Below, piece by piece: positions 11,677 to 23,159 of a stretch of DNA of 64,000 nt (position 1 is the first letter of the stretch; the number at the start of each line of letters is the position of its first letter). The notes under the pieces are model-generated. The model was not told the DNA's origin. It ran no database searches and saw only the letters and a list, made by a program, of their open reading frames with translations. Origin of the DNA: Helichrysum umbraculigerum (taxonomy: Eukaryota > Streptophyta > Magnoliopsida > Asterales > Asteraceae); the NCBI GenBank assembly GCA_949592205.1, contig CATIUR010000002.1, positions 131,452,090-131,516,089 on the forward strand, written 5' to 3'. The translations under genes and the position numbers were made by a program.

Positions 11677-12102
11677 ATGGCGCCAAAAGCAGAAAAGAAG
11701 CCCGCCGCCGAGAAGAAACCAGCGGAAAAGGCACCGGCGGAGAAGAAACCAAAGGCCGGAAAGAAGCTACCGAAAGAAACCGGCGCCGGTGGAGCCGATA
11801 AGAAGAAAAAGAGAAGCAAGAAGTCCGTCGAGACCTACAAGATCTACATCTTCAAAGTGTTGAAGCAGGTGCATCCTGATATCGGAATTTCAAGCAAGGC
11901 GATGGGGATTATGAATTCGTTTATCAACGATATCTTCGAGAAGCTCGCACAGGAAGCTTCTAGACTTGCGAGGTATAACAAGAAGCCGACGATTACGTCC
12001 CGTGAGATCCAGACGGCGGTGCGATTGGTGTTGCCTGGTGAGCTGGCGAAGCATGCCGTTAGTGAGGGGACTAAAGCCGTGACTAAATTTACTAGCGGTT
12101 AG
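11677..12102 (+). CDS. histone H2B
   Basis: This encodes a 141-residue core histone H2B, which pairs with H2A in the nucleosome. The first 45 residues are a plant-type lysine/alanine/proline-rich tail with repeated AEKKPA-like words. The histone fold follows (about residues 50-138), with YKIYIFKVLKQVHPD, ISSKAMGIMNSF, EASRLARYNKKPT and IQTAVRLVLPGELAKHAVSEG. The C-terminal AVTKFTS block holds the lysine that is monoubiquitinated in plant H2B (family knowledge). The gene has no intron, as is usual for plant H2B. The start lies in a clean context 80 bp after the TATA box. It differs from the second copy at 44076-44501 at three residues: two in the tail and the last residue (G here, A there). 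Confidence 0.97.
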   Translation: MAPKAEKKPAAEKKPAEKAPAEKKPKAGKKLPKETGAGGADKKKKRSKKSVETYKIYIFKVLKQVHPDIGISSKAMGIMNSFINDIFEKLAQEASRLARYNKKPTITSREIQTAVRLVLPGELAKHAVSEGTKAVTKFTSG

Positions 12103-13636
12103 AGCTATTATGAGTAGGGTTTTTAAGGTTTGGGTTTATGATTGGTTTTTAGGGTTTGTAAAAAATGAATGTTGGTATGGAATTGAAATGTTAGTTTTTT
12201 TTTATTTGTTCTTGTTTCTAGTTGATGTTTTACCAAAAAGGAAGTTCATAAGAGGCTAACAGCAATAATAACAAGTAATAGGATCTCAGGAGGTACACCA
12301 GCAGCTTCAAAGTATATGTTGCCAAGACATGAGAACAACATGCCAATAACAGATCAACATAGAATTGCCAAAAATTGTCATGATCGTTTATCGGTTATTC
12401 AAATTGAGCTCTTAATATGTATATTTTTTTTTGTTTTAAGTGACAAATGGGTCAAGTAAAATATTAGCTAAAATGAGAATGGGTCGAATGGGTTGAAATT
12501 CACCCAATGTTTCCTTAATGAATACAACCTTCTGAATTGTTCAATTAAGGATTTTAGATCATTGTTGTAATTATATTGTTTCTCAGATCAGAATTAACTC
12601 GTTAATTAGTTATAGAAATTGGACAAATAGGAGTTCTGGGTCAACGATCGACGGACAAAAGTTTGCCCATTCTGACCCATACTAAAATTGACTCTCTAAC
12701 CCCAACTGCTTTATTGTCACCTCTAGTTCAACTTGGCAATTATCAAGTACCATGAGGTTAACTGCTGCCATGTTGTTTGAGCCCAACTGCTTTATTGCTA
12801 CCTCTAGCTCAATAAATCAATCAGCTCGTGTTGGTGTGAATGTAGGTTTTGCATACTGCTTGTTGAAATCATTGGAACCATCTGTTGACAGTATTGAAAG
12901 GTCTTCTTCTTGACCTTGAAACACAAACATACCTCCATTATTATATGCTTTGTTTGAGATCCAATGTTGATGTCACCTTGGCACAACCTGTGAGATTTAC
13001 TATTTTAGGGAAACTGAAAACAGGGTGAGATAGTGTTACCTGCCACCATTGGGGCCCGGCACTGTGAGTTGAAAACAATTTCAAGCCATTGAAGGAACAT
13101 TACCCACTTTTGGTCACCCACAATAAGAGTCTTGTGTTAATCTCTATTCTGGAACCACAACAAAGATGTTAACTGTTCACTCAGCATGTCGTTTTTAACT
13201 ACATTGGTGTTTATTTGTCTTTTCGGTTAAGTAATTTCAAGTCTTGAACATCAGAAGCAGTTCAATTCAGAGGCGAATCTGTGTGGAGGTGAGATGGGTC
13301 AATTGACCCACCATAGGTTTCAAGTTGATTCATACAATATATAGTATTTTTAAGATTGACCCATCTAATTTTCATGCTTTGACCCATGTTAGCTTTTGGA
13401 TTAATGAAGATTTGCACCTTAATGTGTTTAATTTGGATATTTAAAGAAGCTCTGTTTTTTATTGTTCATGGCAGACTGAAAGTGTTTTTAACCTACTCAG
13501 TTGAAGATGAAGTTTAATTTGGGTGGACTATTGTTTGGGTCCTTTGGGAATTGGGTATAACCGTATAGCTAATAAACAAAAAGGAAAAGTTGGGTTGTGA
13601 TATCTAACACAATTCATTGCTATTAATAGTGCGTAG
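12103..13636. repeat. H2B 3' flank with degenerate duplicated blocks
   Basis: No intact gene is seen. From about 12230 on, the sequence matches other parts of the window: 12230-12420 resembles 32560-32641 plus 35781-35910, 12740-13170 resembles 41740-42250, and 13238-13270 resembles 36160-36190 and 42411-42440. On the minus strand some blocks look like old exons: a hydrophobic PPEILLLVIIA-type segment near 12240-12290, and a segment at 12804-12986 that is conserved between copies. I do not recognise the ancestral gene. It may never have been coding. Confidence 0.55.
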
Positions 13637-13639
13637 TTA

Positions 13640-14277
13640 GAGCACAAGGTGTGCACCGACGTTCAGGACTTCAGGGGCGAGAAAGCCGTGCGTCGGCGTT
13701 CTGTCAGACCGGGCCGGCGTTCTCGTAAATTTTTTACGTCGCCGTCCGGATCAAGACGGGGTACTAGTTCGACGTTCCCAACTTTGTTTTTGTTGTTTTC
13801 TGTCTTTCTCATGCTGATGAGGAGGAAATATATACATAAATATATACAAATGGTAGGAAATAAAGATATAGATATAAAGATACAGATACACAGAAGATAT
13901 AGATATAGATAGATACAATAGGAAGAAGAAGATAGAATAGATGATGGGTTATTAAATATAATTAAATTGGGTCTAAAAAAAATGGTGTGGGCCTCATTGT
14001 TATATTATCTTTTAATTAATGTATATTTATATATTTTGGATTTTATGAATTGTAAATTTTTCAAGTTTGTTTTACTAAATGTTTTTTATTTAATTTATCA
14101 GTTTTTTTATATATTAATTTATATAATTATCTTTTAAAAATCAAATAAAACAAATAATAAAAAACTCCAGAACACTGTCCAAAACACTGTGATTTCAGTT
14201 TCACCACACCACAGAATCATCACTTTCAACATTCTTCAGAACACTGTCCAGAACACTGTTCCCCACACCCTGTGCTC
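13640..14277. mobile_element. Harbinger/Tourist-type MITE, 638 bp
   Basis: The ends GAGCACAAGGTGTG and CACACCCTGTGCTC are inverted copies with one mismatch and are flanked by TTA on both sides (13637-13639 and 14278-14280). A TTA target duplication is typical of PIF/Harbinger elements. The interior is GC-richer on the left (13660-13770) and AT-rich on the right, with a GATATAGATA-like run near 13860-13915. No transposase frame is present. Confidence 0.75.
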
Positions 14278-14280
14278 TTA

Positions 14281-16327
14281 CTGACTTGAATTATTTGTTT
14301 TACTCTCATATATTTTTAAAGGTCACTTTGGTTAAAATCAAACCAAATTGAGAGCATGTAGTGAATAAGTGAATTATGTTTTTATATATATTTTGAAAAA
14401 GCCAACGATTAATATTAAACCAAATTGAGAGCGTATTTGTATTTTATTTTATTTTCTCTTCCTTAAACTTTTTTATAATTTATCAAACATATGTATTCAA
14501 TCGTCCAAAAAAGTTGTAGTAGATTTCATTGAAGAATAAAAAAAAATTTGAGTTGAAATGTGAAGACTTTTTACCAATGATGTTTTATTCTTTTTGCCAA
14601 TGTTTAATATGTATGGAACACTCGATCAATCAACTAGCTAGGTATCATACATAAACAATACTTTGATTTTGTACATACTTTTAGTATAATTTTATCAAAC
14701 AATACTTTAACTCACTAAGATTAAAAAAAAGTTAAGTTTTTTAATCTTACTGATTTAACATGATATTACTTTTTTCTATTGTTGTTAAACCCAAATGACT
14801 CTTTAAAACATACTATGCGGATAAACTAATGAAATTGTAAAAATTAGCACTCAACCCGACCCGGCCCAACCCGCAATCTAACCCGGTCATATGCTTGATC
14901 ATAAATTTGATTCGGCCAAAGAAAATTTGACCCACATTACATTTCATCATAGATTCGCCACCGGTTCAATTATATAACCCACCATAAACAAATGCCATGT
15001 TTGATGCAACCAGAGTTGATAAATTTGACCTATGTTGGTTTAGTTTCAAAAAGTGCATTGTTTGATCAAACTAGAGCATGACCGGGTCTATTCAGGTATG
15101 TTTTAGCTCTACAGGTCAAACAGTAATATAAAAAGAAATAGCTCAAAAAAGGAAACATTTCAAAGGAGTATCCAACAACAATAACAGAGAAGAAGAATCT
15201 TGTGAACCTAAATCAATGTCAATTACAGTAGTGTTTTGCAAGTGACAGCTCTGATATTTTGGATTTAGGATATAAATTAGAGCCATTAAACTTACTTGTT
15301 TATATAATGGCAAGTCGCATATACTTAGCACTGCATATTTTGTTTACTTCCTTTTCTCCAAAAAAGCCCCAATAGCCAAATAAATTAATCTTAATTGAAG
15401 CATTTTAGCTCTATGCCTTACCCCAGTCACGGGTACTATTAAAAGATGAGGACCACTAGCCAATAACCAATTTATGTAGTCGGGTGTGTGAGTTTTTCGT
15501 TTACTAAGAAAAACGTAAGTTTACATATAAATATTTAGGAACAAATTTGTTTACCTTGTGATGGGCAAAAGCAATGTGTGGGAGATCAGCAACATTCTCC
15601 ATGAGAGCATCATACATTCATACCCATAAGACAAATTTCAGGGTGTTCAAGTCATCAGTTAATCTTTAGATCACTCGGAACCAGCCACATAGCCAAAGAA
15701 GTCAACAGACTTGTTTTTGGGCCCACCATCCGGCTTGGCCAATCAAGTCAAAAAAGTGAAAAACTATCTAAGAGGGGAACACGTCAGTTAACAGATGGCT
15801 CACACCAATTTAAAGTTGTAAAGTGTCTGGTTTTAAACCATACAACCTCCTAAATCATCTTATACAAAGATTTAAGCTGTTGTTCAATTATAAAAGAGGA
15901 GCATCTCCAACCCGATCCTGTTATTGCCATCGAGTACCTGACGTTTGGAAAGATATGTGGAGGGAAATGGTTAGATATTGGCGTGGCCAAACCACTCGGG
16001 TTGATTGTTTCAGCCAATTTTTGAAAATAACATCTTCTATTTGTACCTCACTAAAATTGCAGTTCAGTTAGGTTCAAAATCAGTTTGAAGTTAATATCTC
16101 AGCTTATGAGCTGCAGTTTTTAGTCAACACTTTCAGGCAAGTCGATTTAAGTTCGGCACTATTACTGATTCGGTCATCATAGACTGGAAACAGACAACGA
16201 ATGTATTTCAAGGAAGTCGTGTCAATATCTGATCTTGACTTACCGTTCGACGCTAACATTTTCCACTCGTACTCTTTTTTTGTTGCTATCGGGATACATT
16301 TCGATCGATGCAACTGTAACAGATGAG
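14281..16327. repeat. duplicated flank block between the H2B genes
   Basis: No intact gene is seen. 14940-15130 matches 36200-36329 plus 40465-40500, and 15390-15820 matches 40680-41050 closely enough to align by eye. 15800-15950 matches 41590-41740, and 15930-16060 matches 31780-31900 and 42790-42940 in inverted orientation. One minus-strand piece near 15550-15615 could be an old exon (YDALMENVADLPHIAFAHHK followed by GTAAAC). The copies are degenerate and I cannot name the source. Confidence 0.55.
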
Positions 16328-17119
16328 TTTATTGTGACATCCGGTCAAAAATGACCCAAATTACCGTCCTAATTTGAACTTTAATTACGAAGTATTAAAT
16401 AATCCGAAACAATTATTTAAAAATCACACATACACAAATCTGGTAGAACGCAGAAACCCAAAATAGAATTTGGTGAAAAACATTTTCAAACAAAGTATTA
16501 TTATTGAGAATAATAATAACGTACTCATAAAATTATTTAAATACATTTTAGATACAGAAAACTATCCGTGTATTTCGAGTTAAACTAAGATATATTTTTA
16601 TATCTCATTGAAAGTATTTTTATAAAATATTTCAATTAAAAACATATACGAAATAATATTTAGAAAATTATCATTTTTAAATATTACACTATTTAACGAT
16701 CGGGTACGCGAACACGGGTCGGAAATACCCACCTACCTCAATAATTAAGGCCGGTTATATCAACCGACCTCAATTATTATTCACACACACGCACACATTT
16801 TTCATCCTCTCAATCACTCGGCTCTCTCACTCTCTCTCGGCGCTCTCTCTTGCGGATCATCAAACCAACAACACAACATCATCAACAACAACCATTATCA
16901 TAATCTGGATCACCATCATCGTCTTCATCGTTCATCACCATCAAACTTCATTTTCGGTTTCAATTTCAATTAGTAAGAATCACCAACTCTTTTTCGTTAA
17001 TTTCATGTTTTTAATACATTATATATCATGTAGTAATGTTAGGATTGATGATTGATGGTTGAAAATGGATTTGAAATTGGTTCTGTATGTTTTCTGCACG
17101 AACAGACCCAACCCAGACC

Positions 17120-17235
17120 TTTGAATCCGGCGGATTCAAGGTGAATCCGGCGGATTCCTGCCCAAACCCAATGAATACGGCGTATTCGGGTGAATACGGC
17201 GTATTCCCCATACCTTGAAACCAATACGGCGGATC
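17120..17235. repeat. cluster of 15-bp palindromes
   Basis: GAATCCGGCGGATTC occurs twice and GAATACGGCGTATTC twice within about 80 bp, followed by a related half-copy (AATACGGCGGAT). Each is a self-complementary motif around CGG/CCG. The cluster sits upstream of the splice-like module of solo LTR A, at the place where other gypsy LTRs here carry their own motif arrays. Confidence 0.85.
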
Positions 17236-17254
17236 TCCAGGACCCTAATTTAAA

Positions 17255-17405
17255 CTAGGTGCATAATGGAAAAACCAGGTGCATAATAGAAAACTAGGTG
17301 CATAATGGAAAAACTAGGTGCATAATGGAAAACTAGGTGCATAATGGAAAAACCAGGTGCATAATAGAAAACTAGGTGCATAATGGTTTGAACTAGGTGC
17401 ATAAC
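17255..17405 (+). repeat. minisatellite with AGGTGCATAA core, 8 copies
   Basis: AACTAGGTGCATAATGGAAA and close variants (CCAGG, AATAG) repeat about eight times with a period of 18-21 bp. It is a tandem repeat without unique spacers, internal to solo LTR A. Confidence 0.9.
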
Positions 17406-17809
17406 GCGTAGTAACTATATAGAGAGTCACTAAATGATATGGAAAACATTTAGAACGATAAAAATACTTTTATACAAACTATGTTTTGGTATGTATATAC
17501 GTATATGTATAAATTTACGATAACTATATATATATATATATATATATACAAAATCAACATTCGTAACAAACAAATTATGTTTTTGAAAAGACAACTACAA
17601 TTATATGTATATATATACATATATTCAAGGACAACAAGTAATATATATAAGAATATATATATTCAACTAATAAGTATATCGATATATATACTTACGTGCA
17701 ACGAATGATTTATTAAACGTACACTTACAATTATATAATATCGTGCGTATAGGACATTAGGAGATTACTGTTGGAACACGCACGCACATTAGGATTGCTT
17801 GCTCTTCAG

Positions 17810-18301
17810 GTGAGTCTCATGGCCCCTTTTCACTGTTTTACTTTGGGGGAGATGCATTACTTGCTTTACTCGAACACATGTAATTACACACTTGATTACA
17901 AACTGATTTACTGGTATATCGATTGCATGAGATTATTTAATCCAATGAAGTCCCTTTAATCATAGTCGTCAGTTATGGTCTTAAGCGCGAGTACTAGTAA
18001 ATGGATCCATTAGGACTGACAATCCCCGCCTGGGGTGGTAGCGCCACCACGAACCGTACACGTATAAACAGGCGTTTTCTTACTCGTTACATATGAATGT
18101 TCTGGATTAGCATTCACGAGGGCAAAATCACTGATTGTTAAGCTTCGACTATGGTGCTCATGGCAATATATACGGAAACTATTGCGACTGTGCAATATTT
18201 ACTCAATGATTTTACAAGCTGATGTGTTCAAACTGTACTTACTATAAACCTGTGAGATTCACCAACCTTTTGGTTGACCTGTTTTAGTAATGCATTCTCA
18301 G
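17810..18301 (+). other. conserved splice-like module with hairpin, LTR A
   Basis: TTCAG|GTGAGTCTCATGG at the left and TTCTCAG|GTAC at the right resemble a donor and an acceptor 492 nt apart. Before the acceptor, CAACC-TTTT-GGTTG (18263-18275) forms a hairpin between the constant words CTGTGAG and GACC. The same arrangement is present in every gypsy LTR of the window. An intron is my inference. Confidence 0.55.
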
Positions 18302-18618
18302 GTACGCAGCAACAGTAGGGTTGATCAGTACAGATGGCCCAGCAGGATATGCTTTAGTAGCTCGAGTCGCATGCAATTACACATATGAAGATTTTACTTG
18401 CATTATCTTTTGTATAATGATTATGTACTTAAAATCTAACTAAACAAGTTGCGAACTCATCAATGATGTATTACTTTTGAAAACTTATGTATTGATGTAA
18501 CATCTTCTACAACGTCTCATTTAGAGTCGTTTGCTTGTACTTTGGGTTTGATTATTGATTAGTCACGCCCCAAAACAGTCGCTTCCGTAAAGCATTAAAT
18601 TGGGGGTGTGACATTTAT

Positions 18619-19261
18619 GAATGTCATTTAGTTGTTATTATTCTCCGTATGTTATTTTCATGCTGTAATCAAGATTTTTGGCATGGGTTGGGTTGAGTTG
18701 ACCAATACACTTTTGGTTAGTTTTTCGCTTATATATTTGGCTTGTCAAATGTATGATTACTAACAAAACAAAAAAATTAGTATTGAGATAACAGTCTAAT
18801 CTTTTAAACAAAAAAGATTTCGAACGTGTTACACATTTAAAATACACGTTGGGAACATTTGATAGATCTCCTTTTAAGCTAGTTATTTCTATTTAGTTTT
18901 TAACCCATAAAGGTAAAACATACCAGAATTGATCAAGTCATGCTCTAGTTTGATCAAACACTGCAATTATTGAAACTAAACCAAAAATGGGTAATATGGA
19001 TTTGTTCCTTCAACGTACCCCAAGGACACCAAGAAAGACTCATCCCATTGTTTTAGATCTCTTTCTATAACATTATCTGAAGCCATATTTTGGTCCCAGG
19101 CTGGCAACATTCGTTGATATATTTTTAAATAAATGGTAAAACCACAGGTTGTTCCAAGATAAACATACATGATGGAGATATGATTGTGCTTCAAGGTCAA
19201 GAAAAGTCCTGTTGTCGCAGTCAATGGACGATTCTACCAATGTCAAGTTGTCAACAAGCAA
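18619..19261. repeat. duplicated flank block, interrupted by the next insertion
   Basis: 18842-18990 is the inverse of 42530-42650, and 19140-19261 runs parallel to 42650-42745, continuing after the inserted element at 31751. No intact gene is seen. The piece carrying TTCAAGGTCAAGAAAAGTCC is shared with 12900 and 41890 (inverted) and with 42690. Confidence 0.55.
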
Positions 19262-19266
19262 CATAC

Positions 19267-19733
19267 TGTTAAGAATTTAGGACCCAAACAACGCGCACAA
19301 TTGAACACAATTGTACCCACAACAATAAACGAATAACCAATTGCTAACAAAGCAATCAAACAAGCAAAAAACAAGATAAATAAATACGATACAAGAATGT
19401 AAATGACGCAAGAATTTAACGTGGTTATGTCCAATCTCCAACTTGGAGATTGGTTTAGTCCACGGGGCCAAACCGAGAGAGTTCTTCTTTTGTTATTTTG
19501 GTGGCTTCAAGGTTACAATTACATAGGGTTTAATATAAATAGTATAATAATATCTTGACCAACAAGCTAAATATTTATTGGCTGACTTGCGTAGCGATCC
19601 TCCGTAATTAGTATATTATCTCTTTTTTTCCACATTCCTTTTTGCAAGTCACGTGACCAATATCATTTAATTTCTTGTCATGTGATCACTTTGATTAAAT
19701 CTTCACTATTATATATTTATATATTTCTCAACA
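19267..19733 (-). repeat. 3' LTR of the non-autonomous element
   Basis: This 467-bp copy is indistinguishable by eye from 31279-31745. The adjoining polypurine tract marks it as the 3' LTR on the minus strand. It contains an inverted pair CCAATCTCCAA/TTGGAGATTGG near 19431-19453. Confidence 0.9.
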
Positions 19734-20700
19734 ATCTCCCACTTGAAGATTAATCAAACCCCAAAATCAGTAACCCTTCACAATCTCCGTCCCTTCACCA
19801 ATGTCACCCGTTCAAACTTCATACCGCCGAAATACCATTCGGGACACGCCGCTCGACCACACAGAGTCGGAAGACTTTCGACACAAAGCTACCAGAACAC
19901 TCACATCGTGAAACTGAGACCACTCTCTAAACATCATCATCTTCTAGGCCCAAGAAGACTCATTGAAGTGTGCAAAGACTCCAACCACAAGATTTTTTCA
20001 AGAAAACAACCGTTACTTCAATTCGTCTACAGCCACATCGAATCTTGCCACCGACATGTCAACGACCAACCCGTACAGAATTTCATCCATCCGATTTTCC
20101 TTCCCAGCAATCAGAAAATCGCCGATAGAACAAACCCGTAGATCATCATCAAGGTTTACCCGTGAGAACGCAGCAACCTTGAAAACCTACATTACCTATT
20201 TCCGCTTTCCCGCTGGTACACCGACCCAAATACATAGCTATGATTTCTATGAACACATCTTCTACCCCTCAGCCCGTTCCCACTGTACGAATTAAAATAA
20301 CAATCGCGGCTATCTGAGAAGACTCCGGTTCATAACCCACGGTCAGTCGCAAATTTCTTTGCCATTAGAGAGTAAAAACAAAGATCCAAACGCTCTAGTG
20401 TTACCCGGAATTCGCAAACTAAACTCGTAGAAACTGAGATCCAATAGTTGCACACCAATCTCCAAAGCTCCCACTAGTCGCCAAACTCCCACTAGCTTCG
20501 ATACTTCCTTCGGTTAACAAACTCCACCAAGAGTTCCCGACACTCTCAACAATATCCGAAAGCTCAAACATTAGGACTTACACATTTATCCGCCTCTAAC
20601 CCACTTGAAGATTTCCAATTTATTCCTCCAGAAGAATCGCTCTATTGTTGAACCAACATCAACAATAACCGAGCCCAGTCGAACGCGTTCTATCCGACAT
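19734..20700 (-). other. internal region, part 1, of the non-autonomous element
   Basis: The minus-strand polypurine tract CAAGTGGGAGAT lies at 19734-19745. The rest is about 0.95 kb with several short open frames, none of which I recognise as gag or pol. The nested gypsy element inserted at 20700/20701, duplicating GACAT (20696-20700). The region is CA-rich on the plus strand and uncommonly poor in AT runs for this window. Confidence 0.6.
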
Positions 20701-23125
20701 TGTGACACCCCCAAATTTAATGATTTGCGGAAGCTTGATTTGGGTGTCACTAATCAATATACAAAGCACATAAGATATAATGAACGACCACTATATGCGT
20801 CGTTTTAAACTTGTATAGATAAAGTAAATGTTTACATCAAAATATAGTTACATTAGCTCGGTTCCTGAAATTGAGAGATTACATAGCATAATTACTTTTA
20901 CAAAATATAGTAATGCAGTCCAATCTCTAGTTGTATGTATGCTGACTCGAGCTAATAATTCCTGCTTGTGCAGCCAAACTACTGCTGGGTACCTGTGATA
21001 AATACTAAAATGGGTCAGCGAAAACGCTGGTGAGCTCACAGGTTTGTATGTCAATGTATAGTTGTCAGAACCGCAAGATTTATATTGAATTTAAAATGCA
21101 ATTAAGCAAAATAAAAGTTATACTGTCCATGAGCACATAGTCTGAGCTTAACTTGATTTGTCAGGCCCACTTAAGGAAACCTAACTTGAAATGCCTCCTA
21201 CGAGTGTCTAATCCACACTCGTCTTCCCAAATGCTAATACATCCGTTTGACCGGTTAGTGCGTGCTAACCCGGATGAGGATTGTCAATCCCATATGATAT
21301 CATATACTAACATTCATGCTATAAATACTAGAGACTATGCTATGGAGGACTTTAAATTGATTAGCTTGAAACTCATGTAGTATTTGAAGTTTGGCACTTG
21401 CATTCTACTTGTAAAACAAAACAGAGCAGTATTATCACACCCCTAGTTGTAAAATAGTGAAAATGGGGCTATGAAACTCACCTGAGTCTTGGAGTGTTTA
21501 AGTTAATAAACTTGAAGTAATTAGCTGTGAGTTGATGTCTAAAGACTTGAAACCTGAATGTGTCCACGACACTTGATTGTTATTAATTGTACCGGTATCT
21601 CGAAAGACTACCTTTGTAGTTGTTATTTAATTATATATGTCCAAATTACTACGATTTGGTTGATTAATTGTTTTGTTTCAAGTTACTACGACTTGATTGA
21701 CTAAATTATCCAAGTTACTACGACTTGGTTGATTGAATAATCTGTTTTGTAAGTTTTGAAAATGTGTACGGCCCGTTGGTGACGGTTTGTAATAATAATA
21801 ATTCTAAAATGTTGACTTTGCTACAGTACTGCTACAGTACTGCTACAGTAAATTTGACTTTTTTTTGAACAGTAACTTTGACTTCAAAATTCTGGTTTTT
21901 CTGTGTTTTGCGACACAACATGCGACACAAAGATTTGACATGCGACACAATGGTTGTGTCGCAGACGTCATGCGACACAAGGATACGACACAGGGACTGT
22001 GTCGCATCGAATACGAAATGCTAATTTAATAGCGACATAGTGGTTGTGTCGTATAGAAATACGACATAATTTGCGACATAGTGTACGACACAATATTGTG
22101 TCGTATGGGTTACGACGTTAACGGTTTGGTACGACACAAGATGCGACATAACGGGTTTTATGCGACATAGTATGCGACACAATGCTTGTGTCGCATAGAT
22201 GAACATCAGCCCAGAAACTTGCGACTGACGAGATTTTCAACCTCAAAACCCAAATTAAACTCGTTTTCCAGCTGTAAAATCATGTTTCTTTCATGTATTT
22301 GGACATATATAGTTAAATACAACATTATAACACTAAAACAAACACACATTTGATAGATCTAAGAGTTTTTATAAAAATCCTTACAATCGAATTTTGAAGC
22401 GATTTGAGGCCGAAAATGATGTTGTTGCTTTTGTTAATCTTGTTCCACTTGTAGTGAGGATTCCGAAAATGAAATTTTTGAGGGTCGATTTGGTGATTCC
22501 GAAATTTGGTGATGATTTGGTTGAGAGTGTTTTAGTTGTGTGTGTGTGTTTGGTTAGATGAAATGAAAAAGAGGAAGGAAGGTGGATGATGATAGGGGCT
22601 GCATTTTTGGAGGGTGGGGGCCCACCAAAGTGTGGGTCTCCATCTTTTTAATTTCTGTACCCGCGCTCCGTGCGGTGTTCGTTTGCTCCGTCGTTTAAAC
22701 GTTAAATAATTATTCAATATTTTTGTTGAAGTATTTTATAAAGTACTTAATAATTGTGTTATAAAACGTTATCTCGATTTTGTTTGTTTGCGCGTTCACA
22801 TTTAATCGCGTTGTTCTCGCTTGTACGATATGGGATGAATACGACATATTATAAAAATAATATTCTTGATATAATTGCATTATCAAATAATGTTACATTA
22901 TTTAATTAAATTGTTCACCAACGTCCGCATTTTATTGAACCGAAATACATTCGATTTGAATTGAGCGCGATTTAATCAAATCGTTTACTTGTACATATAT
23001 ATTCAACAAACAATATATACATATATATATTAATTGATACAGTAATTAGCCTATCAAAGCACTAATTACACATATAAACACTTGATTAGGCACTAATCAC
23101 TAGTCCTAATTTGACGGGTGTCACA
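20701..23125 (-). repeat. 3' LTR of the intact gypsy element
   Basis: This 2425-bp LTR is bounded by TGTGACACCC and GGGTGTCACA and lies next to the purine tract. It contains the motif array at 21905-22200 (TGCGACACAA and its inverse), the GCTACAGTACT tandem (about 21821-21850, one copy more than the other LTR), and the splice-like/hairpin module on the minus strand (21481 to 20993, hairpin 21016-21029). Confidence 0.92.
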
Positions 23126-23135
23126 TTCTTCCCCT
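23126..23135 (-). other. polypurine tract of the gypsy element
   Basis: The minus strand reads AGGGGAAGAA immediately before the 3' LTR, the usual plus-strand primer site. The preceding words TTTCGGGACGAAATTCTTC also occur before the LTR remnant at 46329. Confidence 0.85.
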
Positions 23136-23159
23136 GTTAGAAGAATTTCGTCCCGAAAT

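Larger units (their letters stand above)
16333..18613 (+). repeat. solo LTR A, Ty3/gypsy, target duplication TTTAT
   Basis: The block begins TGTGACATCC and ends GGGGGTGTGACA, with TTTAT directly before (16328-16332) and after (18614-18618). There is no internal region, so it is a solo LTR left by recombination between two LTRs. Its end CGCTTCCG...GGGGGTGTGACA and its internal modules match the LTRs of the gypsy element at 20701-30476, giving plus orientation. It contains short palindromes, a minisatellite, a TA run (17527-17548) and the conserved splice-like/hairpin module. Confidence 0.85.

Noticed and set aside
16104..16313. 69-codon minus-strand frame as a gene
   Set aside because: It lies in a degenerate duplicated block, has no recognisable domain and is not conserved in the parallel copies.
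17255..17405. CRISPR-like array
   Set aside because: The repeats are directly adjacent with no unique spacers, in plant nuclear DNA; it is a minisatellite.
21153..21380. 75-codon frame repeated exactly at 28515-28742
   Set aside because: Both copies lie inside the two LTRs of the gypsy element; identity reflects LTR duplication, not a conserved gene.
22532..22717. 61-codon frame shared with 29883-30068
   Set aside because: It is in the duplicated LTR leader region; identity comes from the LTR pair.
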